Shown: positions 56,501 through 64,000 of the stretch, in pieces | Position numbering within the stretch: the stretch's first letter is position 1 | Layout of the letters: every line of letters begins with the position of its first letter | Assembly (NCBI GenBank): GCA_018340375.1 | Contig: JAFFJZ010000004.1 | Coordinates: forward strand, 23,782,001 to 23,846,000 | Direction of reading: 5' to 3' | Source of the DNA: Gonatopus flavifemur | Lineage: Eukaryota; Arthropoda; Insecta; Hymenoptera; Dryinidae | DNA: 64,000 bases | Translations under genes and position numbers: made by a program | Notes under the pieces: model-generated | The model's input: only the letters and a program-made list of their open reading frames with translations | What the model was told of the DNA's origin: nothing | The model's database searches: none

Positions 56501-59500
56501 AAAAAGACATTCAAACGTCAAATGTTCAGGAACATTCAAACAACCCTCGAATTGGGATTCCTAAAGAAAATGAAGTTAGCGAAGCATTAGAAGATCCCGA
56601 ATATTCATCTGATCATTCTAAAGAAAGTTTGGAAGTTTTAGAAAACAAGGAAGAAAATCATAATATCAGACCTTGCAGCCCCGTAGCTGAATCCAGTCAA
56701 CAACAAGATACGGAAGAGTTTGAAAGAAATGTAGATTCTTCTGGAAGTTCAAATCAACCGAAAGATGATGAATGTTTACATTCTTCCGATATTTCAAAAT
56801 CATTACCAGATGATGCAGATTCTTCGCAAGTATCAAATCATTCGATACCTCAAGAGAGCAAAAACATTGATAGCTCGATTGCAGGAGAATCAGAAAATAA
56901 TGAATTTTATGAAGAGAATGATGTGGAAATTTTTGAAGCTCAAAATAAGACTAGATGTGATACTGATATGGAATTAGTGAAAAATGCGAACGATTTGGAT
57001 ATTGATCCTCCAATGGAAGAGCCCGTGGCTGAAAATTTCGAAATGAGAGATGAACATTCTGGAGAAGTAGAAGATAACCAAGGTGCTACTAAAAGTGGTT
57101 CAATCGACGAATTAGAACCTCCAGATTCCACAGAAAAAGAAACCTTTACTATTAGTGAATCCATTCAAGATTCAAATGTCGCGCCTGTTGTCAGCAGCGT
57201 TGATGAAAATTATGCACAAAACACCCTTCCTCAAGAAAAAGGTGACCAAGAAGATACAACCTTACCAATAAGCAGTAGTACGGATGAAATTGATCCTCAA
57301 GCGAATAACGAGGAAGTAAATGATGTTACATTGTCTAAGGACGAAATATCGGAGAGTGAAACAAATTTTCAAACGCCAATTGTTGAACCATCCTCTGAAG
57401 GTCCTGCATTCTCTACTTCGAATATATCATCTTCGATCGATCCAGAACATGTGGACTCGACTGATTTAGAAACTCAACAACATACACCTGATAACAGCTC
57501 ACAAGAGAAAGACAATGCTGTGAAGATCAGTGAAGATACGTCAGAGATCAGTACCGATCATTTATGCATACAACCAAGTCCATCCATAATTGAAGAACAA
57601 CCAAATAATACGCATCCGGATACTTCTACGGACGATACGAATGATGCCGGAAATTCTTCAACTACACAAACACATGAAAACCCATCTCCCACAAATGATA
57701 CCCCAAATGAAGAATTGTTTACCGAACCAGTTACTGAAACATGCCGTGAAGATACTTTAAAAGAAAATTCTACAGAATGTGTTGAAGATGAGCACGAAAG
57801 CGAAACGTTGATTGAAGATAACACAGAAGTTTCAACACACAAAGAATCTGTAACGTCCGACAAAAGTGATTCTGATAAATTAGTAGATTCGAGTTCCGAA
57901 GCATTAACTATTGATGAAACGGAGAGTGATGCAAATCAAAATCGAACGTCGAAAAACAATTTGGAAGAGAATCAAATTGTTATTGATGATGAAAAATCGA
58001 AGAAGCAGAAATTGAATTTAGAAAATTCATCGGACAATCAAACGTCTTTGGTAGCCAATTATGATAGCGACGGCAGTGTTTCGGAATGTGAAGTAAATGA
58101 TATTTCTGCCGCAGATGCCTCCAGCGATTCACTAAAAATACATGACACAGCTAGTGAAGAAGCTGAAAAATCTATTAATGTGAAAGATGATAACAAGTCC
58201 AGTACTGATTCTATTCCAAAAACAGATAAAGATGATGAAGGTTTGTGCAAAGTCGATACCGAAAAACCTTGCTCGGATGAAATCTCAGATGATGCTAAAC
58301 TGAATGAAGTTCTAGACGAAGTCGAAGCAGATGAGATTTTAAATAAAGTAGAAATCAATGAAATTTTAGAAACGAAACCAAGTGAAGGAAATTCTGAATC
58401 CACTGATTCCAGTGAGATCAAGTCATCTAAATTAAAGCAAAAGAAAGGAAAGGTACACAATGAAGTTATAAAATTAAATTCTGAAATCGAATTGATTCCT
58501 AGATCGGCATCAAATTTCGAAGGTGAGAAAAGAAAAACGCGACAAAATGCAACGAAAAACAAAGAAATGGATATTAAATCATCTTTGATTAGAGAATGTG
58601 TTGTTGAAATCAATGACGTTAGACTTATGCACATGCAAAAATTGAAAGAAGATAAGAAATCTGTTGGTAAGAACATTGGAACGGAACTAAATAAAAAATC
58701 GTCAAGTGTGGAGAACGTGAACAGTATTAAGGATTCTAGGAATATTTTGGAAGAAATCTCGATAGTACAATTATCTAAAAACTCTAAAGAAAATTCAGCA
58801 GAGAATCAATCTGAAAATATTAAATCAATTACGAAAAATAATCAAGAGTCGACAGAGATATCAAAAAAAGAAGTACCGAACTGTGCATCAAGCTCCACCG
58901 ATAAATTGATGGAAACATTATCGCGTGAAAATGAATGTAAAAGCAATGATTTTGTGAATAAACCACTCTTATCCAATTCTTTACCTAGTGAAGAAAGGGA
59001 TGTTTCTTCAAATGCCGCGTCTGAAACAGTTGCTGGTGAATCTGAAAAAGCCTCTGTTCAAATGAACGATTCTGCAGCAGTTGTGACTACGCAAGACACA
59101 ATTATCACTAAAATTGATTCCAAAAAAGAAGCAAACAAAAGATTGGGCGATTCATCGGACGTTCAAGATGTTCCTCCAATTAAATCTAAACCATTTGTTC
59201 TAGAGTCAGAACAAAATGCAGATAATTCAACTTCAATTGTGGAAAAACAAACCATTAATGACGAACCTTCAATATCCACCAATAAAAATGAATCCTGTGC
59301 TGTGAAAAATGTCATGAATGATATTCAAAATCAATCTAAAATCGATAGCGATGAGAAAATTGCAGAAAAAATACATAGTGAGGAGAGAACATGTTCGGAA
59401 ATTCAAAATATGGAAATTAATACTATCACGATAGATTCTGATGATTCGATGGGAGCTGATAATATTTCTTATCAAGAATCGGATCCTTTAGCATGCGCAG

Positions 59501-62500
59501 AAGAAGAACATCCCCTGGAAGAGGAAATGCCTTCTGAAGAAACGATAAATGATGCACAGGAGAAAGAATCGGATAAAGTGACTGAAAAAACTGAGAAAAA
59601 AATGGAAGAATCAACGCACGATGCAATGCCTAGAATGAGTATTCGTGTAAAATCAGTATCTGAGCTTACTTATGGCGGTGGTGGTGGTTGGAAATTAGAT
59701 CCCACGGAAGAACCTGAGAAAATTGAAAAATCTCGTGTTCCAACACCACCACCCCCAAGTCCGGCTCCCAAAGCGTCACGAAAACGACGCTCGAGTACAC
59801 ATGAATCCAATTCTGAGGATTCTATGGTCAAGAATAATACTGATGATGCGACCAGTTTGAAGAGAATGAAATTACGTGGAAGACGAATTCCGGATAAACA
59901 GTTGAGAAAAACTGTTGAGGAGAGTAGAGTAGTGACTTTGAGCTCGGAAGACGAGGCTGTGGCGAAAGAGAATTCGGAGCAAAGCGTACCCGTAGAAAAA
60001 ACTAACAAATTGAACGATGATGAACCAGTGATCATAGATATGGTACCAGCTTCGAATAATAAACAAAGGGGAAGACCAAAAGGTAGAAAGAAGCGAGGTT
60101 TCAAAGGACGCAATTCGAGAAGTTCTACAGCTACAAAATTGTCTGCTGAGGAACCCCAAATAATTGAGATATCAGAAGAAACCCAGGATCCAGAACCTGC
60201 AAGTACACCAGTACCTGCTTCCGATGTTAATCCTGAACCTGAACTTGAACCTGATCAAGCATCCGACCAAGTACCTGATCAAGCACCGGATCAAGTACCT
60301 GGTCAAGGGTCTGACCAAACACCTGATCAAGCACCTGAGCTGGAACCCGAAACTGTTAAAACAAGAAAATCCAATCACAGCTCCACAGACTCGAGTCAGA
60401 AAAAAAGGAAAAAGAGTAAGTTGAGGATGAGAAAATATGATCAAATAATTGTTGAATTTTTGTTTTGATGAATTCTATTATTTTCCTTTTTTCATAAGGA
60501 AAAATGGTTTTGGGATTGGAAATCGGAAGAGATATCCAAGCAGAAGGAGAATCTATTCCAGAGGAACCTCCAGTTAGACAGTCTAGAAGGATAGCTCAAT
60601 TGAAAATTAAAGAAGAAGCTGACAGGAGAAGAATAGAGGAAGAAACTCTAGGGGAATTGAAGCAGAAGAAGGAAAGTACAGACAAAAAGAAGAGAAGAAA
60701 ATACAACAAAGTGAGTATATCTTGTTCGATATCGTGTTTCAAATCACACTATTATATATAAATTCATGTACATTATTTCATAGGCTGAGAGCGACGAGGA
60801 GGTTGTGATAAAAGAAGTTGAGAAAGAATTGAAAGCCAAGAAAAAACGTAAAAAAAGAAAGAAGAAAAAATTAGCCAAGTTCAACGAATCGAATCCATGG
60901 CAAAGTTCTTCTGGATCCAGTAGTGACGAAGATAATGACAATGAAGAAGAAGATGAAGACGATATGGAGACTGAAGAATCTCTACTGTTCAGAAGCGATC
61001 ATGAATTCTCTCCTGAAAGTGATCTTGAAAAAGATACAGAAGTTGAACCCTTGAAACGGGCTAGAACAGCTCAAAAAGGTAGGTATGAGAACAAAGAAAA
61101 TTAGAAGAAGGTTGGAATTATTCTTATCGTCAATTCATGAAATATTAATATTCCTATTATTTACAGCAAAAAGTGATGATGAAGAGGCAGATGATGAATA
61201 CGCTTGTCAAAAGTGTGGGAAGGTTGATCACCCTGAATGGATTCTGTTATGCGATAGTTGTGATAAAGGATGGCATTGTAGTTGTCTCAGACCCGCTCTT
61301 ATGTTGATACCCGAGGGTGATTGGTTTTGTCCTCCATGTCAGCATGTAAATATTATTATTTCACGTATTTATATATAATTATTTTCAAAATTTTGTATTT
61401 ACTGAATTTATTGGGTTTTAGAATTTATTGGTCGTCAAATTACGTGACAGTTTGAAAACTTTCGATCAATTAACCAAACGGCATGAGAATGAAGTCTTGC
61501 GGAAAAAAAGACTTGCGTTTGTTGGTATCAGTTTAGATAACGTAATTCATAAAAGCGAACAACGTTCTCATAAAGATTCAAAAGCGTCTAGTCAAGAATC
61601 TGAAGACAATGGTAATCATTATTCATTATCTACGATGCATTTTAATCTTATTAAATCATACGTATTTACCTGTTGATTTATTTTTGTCTCAGAAACAACA
61701 ACTTCCGAATCAAGTTCGGGTACAACAAGTAGCGATGAAAGTGAGCCTGTGTATCAACTACGCGAAAGACGTTGTGCCAATACATATAAATTCAACGAAT
61801 ATGACGATATGATTAATGCTGCTATTCAAGATGAAGTAGAAGCTGTTCAGGGAGCTGGAAATCAAGGAAGAGGGAAAGATATTGCTACTATAGTTAATGC
61901 TGAAAAAGAAGAAGCACAAGTGAGTAGATTCAACATTTACATTCATTTTCACAACACTTTTTATTTCCAAAATTTGTATGTAAAAGCCATACTTGGTAGA
62001 ATGATTATTCACGTGAGAAACAATAATTTTTAACTCAAATTTGTTGTATATCAACTAGGCTGAAGCATTAAAACAAATGCAAGAAGAGGAAGATGATGAA
62101 GATGAAGACAAAGATGCGGAAAAATCTGAAAAAGAAAGTGATGAAGAATACAAAGTAGAGAAAGACATTGACTTTGATGAAGATGGGGAAGATCAACCAG
62201 TTAGAAAAGTCACTGCCAGGAGATTGTTGGCTCGTAAGAAACATCGTAAGTTGAATAGTCTGGATATAAGCAGTGAAGATGATCCAGAAAGTGATGAGGA
62301 CTTTAAAGGTAGTAGTTCAGAAGAGGAAGAAGATTTCGATGAACATATCACATCTTCTGACGATAGTAGTTACGATCACAGAAGGCGAGGCAGAAAAGAT
62401 CCACGTCCAGTTAGAAGATCTACTAGACCTAGAATGACCCGTTATGACAGAGATTTCAGTAAGCATTTTGATTATTGTATTATCATCATTTATCCGTAGT

Positions 62501-63732
62501 TTATTCAACTTGATTTATTTTTCTATCTAGTTAATGATGATAGTGATGAAAGTGATCGTCCGAAACGTAAAAAATCTAGATCTGCTTGGGGTGGAAATTC
62601 AGATAGCGAGGACAGTGATAATTCTTGGAAGCAGAGAAAAAAGAGGTAAATTATCGTTATATTGTTATAATATCGAGGAGTTAAAGGGACACCAGCATAC
62701 CAATTGAGTAAACATTTTCCCTGTCAAATTACTTTTGAAATTTTCAGAGCTGAATCTTTGGTACTGCATTTACGTTAAGGTATAAAAGATTCATCTTCGA
62801 AAATTTCAGAACTTTTCATAAATTCAATTTGGAGTAATTTGTCAGGAAAATTTCTACTCGGTCGATATCCCTTTGAGAATTTTGGAGTGCTAACTTGTTC
62901 AAGTCGAATCGAGTATGACATAATTTTACACAGAAGTTCTTCGCGAATACAAAAATATTCAAAAAATTTTTTATGAGGAAATAAATAAAAAGTACACAAA
63001 TTTTTGAAGAAAAATGCTTTCAATGATATTCAGAAAAATTCTAATATTGATCTCATAACAAAGAATGAGTTCTTCCGTTGGTAATTTTTTGGTGGATGAC
63101 TAACCAATTCAGTTTATGGTTGTATTTACATCACATTGAAAAGTATTCAGGTCCATTTATTTTCAAAACTCAATGATTAAGAAATTCTCACTGTATCACT
63201 CGAGAGAATACTGAACATGTGAGATGCCAGGCGAATCGTTCGTGTAGCATATTCTAAAACTACTCGAAGGTTCTCAATTTTATGCAAATCATTCGGCTAA
63301 CATCCCCGCGTTAGTGTTCCTTTGATTAAAACCATGCTTCATTCAAGTTTATTGTTTATTTTCAGAAGTAAAACCTTATCGATATCATCAAGGCATAAAA
63401 TTACACCAAAGGTTAAGGGTAAAAAGAAGAAAAAGAGAAAACGCATCATAGAAGAAGAAGATTCTGATAATCAGAGTGATAATGATGAAATAGACGAATC
63501 TGTAATTCGAAATCATGATGAATCTCAAGAACAAGATGTGAGCTTTCCTGAAAACCCACCATCTTTAGAAGAAAGTAAAAATCAAGAAACAGAAAGAACA
63601 AATGAAAACAACCCTGCAGAACCAATAGAACCTCAAAATCCAGTACCAGAGAGTGTAAATTCAGAAATTCCTCAAGTTCCTCAAGTTGAAGAAGAAGCTT
63701 TTCAGAAGAAGAGAAGAGTAAATAAACATTGA
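38432..63732 (+). CDS. Rsf1: Remodeling and spacing factor 1 (ISWI partner)
   Basis: Thirteen coding exons: 38432-38576, 52341-52525, 52647-52843, 52913-54453, 54551-60415, 60499-60710, 60784-61078, 61167-61345, 61422-61611, 61693-61919, 62059-62458, 62531-62645, 63366-63732. All introns are GT-AG, phases agree, total 9918 nt, 3305 aa. The N-terminus ([37 protein letters not shown]) closely matches vertebrate RSF1. Next come long acidic, Ser-rich disordered exons, a basic region with an AT-hook, a PHD finger (residues about 2825-2873), the conserved post-PHD helix and a VYQLRERR...[10 protein letters not shown] block, and an acidic/basic tail. RSF1 pairs with the ISWI ATPase (SNF2H) to assemble and space nucleosomes; fly Rsf1 is linked to heterochromatin and H2Av. 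It is much longer than human RSF1 (about 1440 aa) because of exons 4 and 5. Confidence 0.93.
39683..39722. repeat. Perfect hairpin with 17 bp stem
   Basis: ATGCTCAGTGTAGGTAA and its exact reverse complement are separated by CTTTA. A GAGCATGGGAT fragment at 39606 resembles the sequence just past the hairpin (GAGCATCCCAT), so it may be the core of a small foldback element. The loop is too short for a typical microRNA precursor. Confidence 0.7.
42376..42736. mobile_element. Palindromic element split by a TA-flanked MITE
   Basis: The outer arms GGCAAACGATTCGATTAAAT and ATTTTGGTTTAATCGAAGCG run inward to CAGCACTTCT / AGAAGTGCTG. Between them sits 42425-42675, copy 2 of the CTCTCTAAAT MITE, with TA on both sides (42423-42424 and 42676-42677). 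The MITE arms carry CACTCTTTTAGAGTG-like and AAAATTTCACTC words. Confidence 0.75.
42791..43200. mobile_element. Further palindromic elements (CATCCCGTAG arms)
   Basis: 42791-42985 is an inverted repeat with ends CATCCCGTAGAG / CTTCTACGGGATG and inner CCAGCCAGAC / GTCTGGCTGG. 43015-43170 is a second one with AGCAGCCGATTAT / ATAATCGGCTGCT. They share the CTACGGGA word at the joins (42978 and 43188), which suggests one element inserted next to or inside the other. Confidence 0.6.
43431..43654. mobile_element. 224 bp foldback element with ACATGATTGGAATTTTTC ends
   Basis: The arms of about 95 bp match closely: ACATGATTG, AATAGAAATCAATATTTGAAG, GACGAAGTGACGGCCGTGAG and TACTTTTAGTGCAG. The centre is GTAAACAAAACTAAATT. 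No target duplication is evident and it is non-coding. Confidence 0.8.
43832..45530. mobile_element. Two elements with CGTGTGGAAAT ends and repetitive interiors
   Basis: CGTGTGGAAATTAATTC at 43832 pairs with AAAATTTTCCACACG ending at 45090, and CGTGTGGAAATCAATCC at 45261 pairs with AGAAATTTCCACACG ending at 45530. Interiors contain many variants of GGGCC(T/C)ATATGGGC and AAGGCCTTAT...GGCTGTAGTTGG, spaced roughly 100-150 bp. Between the two, 45236-45255 is a G-rich run (GGGAGGGAGGGAGGGGGGGG) able to form a G-quadruplex. Confidence 0.6.
45950..46230. mobile_element. CTCTCTAAAT MITE, diverged copy 3
   Basis: CACTCTTCAAATCTGGAGGAG at the left matches copies at 30712 and 42425, with the shared inner words GTGTCAGAAGTAAG, TTTAGAGTGAAAAATTC and CTTCTGACTGGCTGAAGAG. 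The ends are eroded. Confidence 0.6.
46351..47804 (-). pseudogene. Dead mariner (DD34D) transposase split by a MITE
   Basis: The minus strand starts [20 protein letters not shown] at 47804 and reads through mariner signatures: [31 protein letters not shown] (first Asp), [12 protein letters not shown] (second Asp) and [12 protein letters not shown] (third Asp, 34 residues after the second). In-frame stops (for example before YVTMDE) and shifts make it a pseudogene. A 328 bp MITE lies inside the codons between SHSPY and SPDLA. It is similar to the SETMAR-related mariner group of insects. It lies antisense in Rsf1 intron 1. Confidence 0.88.
46641..46968. mobile_element. 328 bp CCCAATCAG MITE inserted in the mariner
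   Basis: The ends are CCCAACCAGAAAT and TTTCTGATTGGG, with TA on both sides (46639-46640 and 46969-46970). Removing the element plus one TA makes the mariner codons continuous across the third catalytic Asp region. The interior is dominated by CAGTACTG / GTACTGG short palindromes, as in 32762-33159. Confidence 0.9.
48549..50975. mobile_element. Inverted-repeat element (CACTGA-AAAAAA ends) holding a second dead mariner
   Basis: The left arm (about 48549-48690) has ACACTGAAAAAAACGG, ACGAAGACGCGGTATG and TGATATCCGTCCTA. The right arm (about 50870-50975) has their inverted forms (GGACGGATACCAATTC; CATACCGCGTCTTCG; TTTTTTCTCAGTGC). Inside, GGCACCAATGAGAT occurs twice (48688 and 49491) in direct orientation, showing a partial duplication. 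The mariner lies at 49534-50706. Confidence 0.65.
49534..50706 (+). pseudogene. Second dead mariner transposase
   Basis: The left end TTAGATGCGCAACTAAGTTC follows TA at 49532-49533. The right end AAACAGCGAGAACCTAA is shortened. The plus strand starts [17 protein letters not shown] at about 49708 and shows mariner signatures in changing frames: [35 protein letters not shown] and [20 protein letters not shown]. The DD34D core is heavily shifted. It differs in sequence from the 46.3 kb mariner, so it is another subfamily. Confidence 0.8.
51079..51311. mobile_element. Foldback MITE with CACGGAG ends
   Basis: The left GCACGGAGGGAAAAGTATTG and right CATTTCTTCTCCGTGTG are inverted, with TACTATAGCGCCTACAAA / TTTGTAGGCGCTATAGTA as strong inner arms. 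It is non-coding. Confidence 0.7.
52341..52843 (+). CDS. Rsf1: Rsf1 exons 2 and 3: conserved N-terminal domain
   Basis: Exon 2 (52341-52525) reads [20 protein letters not shown] then [12 protein letters not shown] and [20 protein letters not shown]. Exon 3 (52647-52843) reads [20 protein letters not shown], then [20 protein letters not shown]. Together with exon 1 this is the DDT/WHIM-like module that ISWI partners (ACF1, WSTF, RSF1) share. The G(K/R)D(K/R)xGxxYW stretch is the WHIM2-type signature. Its likely job is contact with the ISWI ATPase and linker DNA. Splice phases 1-0 and 0-2 agree with neighbours. Confidence 0.9.
52913..54453 (+). CDS. Rsf1: Rsf1 exon 4: long Ser/Thr/Lys-rich disordered region
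   Basis: Begins [13 protein letters not shown], the end of the conserved N-terminal region, then about 490 residues rich in S, T, K, E. Between about 53590 and 53930 an irregular repeat of 15-20 residues recurs, marked by (K)AETSK / NE(T/A)(T/V)K (for example [31 protein letters not shown]). No folded domain is seen. It ends at [18 protein letters not shown], the first of a series of D(F/L)S motifs. Confidence 0.85.
54551..60415 (+). CDS. Rsf1: Rsf1 exon 5: 5.9 kb acidic exon with DLS motifs and AT-hook
   Basis: Encodes residues about 690-2644. It opens with [11 protein letters not shown] and repeated DLS motifs to about 54800. Two tandem copies of (E)AIEEP-(V/M)M...GEGSGxxC follow at about 55089-55236. 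Then comes a very long acidic, Ser/Asp/Glu/Asn-rich stretch with no fold. The end is more conserved: a [10 protein letters not shown] segment, a proline run ([11 protein letters not shown]), [20 protein letters not shown], an AT-hook ([11 protein letters not shown], about 60067-60099), SUMO-interaction-like cores (VIID, QIIEIS) and a short (DQ(A/V)P) repeat at 60256-60336. The very large exon inflates the protein relative to vertebrate RSF1. The many antisense open frames here are shadows. Confidence 0.88.
61167..61345 (+). CDS. Rsf1: Rsf1 exon 8: PHD finger
   Basis: A full C4HC3 zinc finger: [25 protein letters not shown] and [10 protein letters not shown] supply the eight ligands in canonical order, with the Trp before the last pair. 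PHD fingers of this type read histone H3 tails. The next exon (61422-61611) continues with the conserved [20 protein letters not shown] helix and FVGISLDN, as in vertebrate RSF1. That makes the assignment as RSF1, rather than ACF1 or another PHD protein, secure. Confidence 0.92.
61422..63732 (+). CDS. Rsf1: Rsf1 exons 9-13: conserved post-PHD block and charged tail
   Basis: Exon 10 (61693-61919) holds the conserved [11 protein letters not shown]...[14 protein letters not shown] block found after the PHD finger in RSF1 proteins. Exon 11 (62059-62458) alternates acidic runs with [16 protein letters not shown] and [20 protein letters not shown]. Exon 12 (62531-62645) has [20 protein letters not shown]. 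Exon 13 (63366-63732) starts [11 protein letters not shown], carries [10 protein letters not shown] and ends KKRRVNKH before TGA. The basic patches suit nuclear import and DNA contact. Confidence 0.85.
62646..63365 (+). other. Rsf1 last intron
   Basis: 720 bp from gtaaat to ttttcag. AT-rich, with no recognised element or exon on either strand. Confidence 0.7.
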
Positions 63733-63864
63733 TTATCTTTATGTGGATTGTGAAAAGTAATACCACTTGAGGGGATTTAAAGTCGAGACTTGAGGGAGTA
63801 TTTTAGGGAGACTTTAGTATTGACCAGTTTATTTCAAAATAACCAAATCAAATTGAATGAATTA

Positions 63865-63870
63865 AATAAA
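63865..63870 (+). terminator. Likely Rsf1 polyadenylation signal
   Basis: AATAAA lies 133 bases after the Rsf1 stop codon. It sits in the right arm of a small inverted repeat: CCAGTTTATTT at about 63822-63832 against AAATAAACTGG at 63864-63874. Cleavage would be expected near 63880-63900. Confidence 0.6.
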
Positions 63871-64000
63871 CTGGCTAATACAACGAACATTTCTTTGAGT
63901 ATATGAGCCATGTGGCATTCAAATATTTTGGTGTACTTTCATTGATTTGAATTTTTAACGGAATTTGTCAATCATGTATTCATTTTTTGCAAATCAGACA

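Noticed and set aside
53046..60444. Many antisense open frames under Rsf1 exons 4 and 5
   Set aside because: Shadows of a very long coding exon rich in GAA/GAT/TCA codons; none has a recognisable domain.

Overview
The window is eukaryotic nuclear DNA, most likely from an insect. It is AT-rich, its genes are split by GT-AG introns, and it carries non-LTR retrotransposons, mariner/Tc1-type DNA transposons and dozens of short inverted-repeat elements (MITEs). The gene set (a GABP-beta ankyrin/leucine-zipper protein and a very long Rsf1 chromatin remodelling subunit) fits an arthropod. The species cannot be named from the sequence alone.

Layout. (1) 1-2.6 kb: a decayed LINE endonuclease fragment on the minus strand, then the last exon of a plus-strand IQ-motif gene resembling dynein regulatory complex subunit 9 (IQCG). 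(2) 2.9-16.5 kb: a repeat zone. It holds a ~130 bp tandem array, one LINE copy split by three separate insertions, a GC-rich palindrome nested in another inverted-repeat element, twin 503 bp TA-flanked MITEs, and a complete Tc1/mariner-superfamily element with an open DD41D transposase frame. (3) 16.5-19.9 kb: the GABP-beta gene, seven coding exons, predicted 528 aa. (4) 19.9-38.4 kb: mostly elements nested in elements, several with clear target-site duplications. (5) 38.4-63.7 kb: the Rsf1 gene, 13 coding exons, predicted 3305 aa. Its first intron (13.8 kb) holds two dead mariners and many MITEs. Exon 5 alone is 5.9 kb, and a PHD finger lies near the C-terminus. A poly(A) signal follows at 63865.

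The three genes lie on the same strand but are functionally unrelated: a ciliary/axonemal component, a transcription factor partner for an ETS protein, and an ISWI-partner chromatin remodeller. Exon boundaries were chosen by hand from splice signals and reading phase. Both full gene models close in frame with consistent phases, which supports them, but no transcript evidence was available.

The part most worth following up is the transposon biology. A group of elements shares CCCTGG(T/C)(A/G)AAAA-type ends while each family has a different interior, several of them made of short tandem repeats. Several MITE insertions can be dated relative to their hosts because removing the element plus one target duplication restores a host frame or matches an empty paralogue. 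In the coding part, Rsf1 carries a cluster of DLS motifs resembling CtBP-binding sites, an AT-hook and several SUMO-interaction-like motifs.
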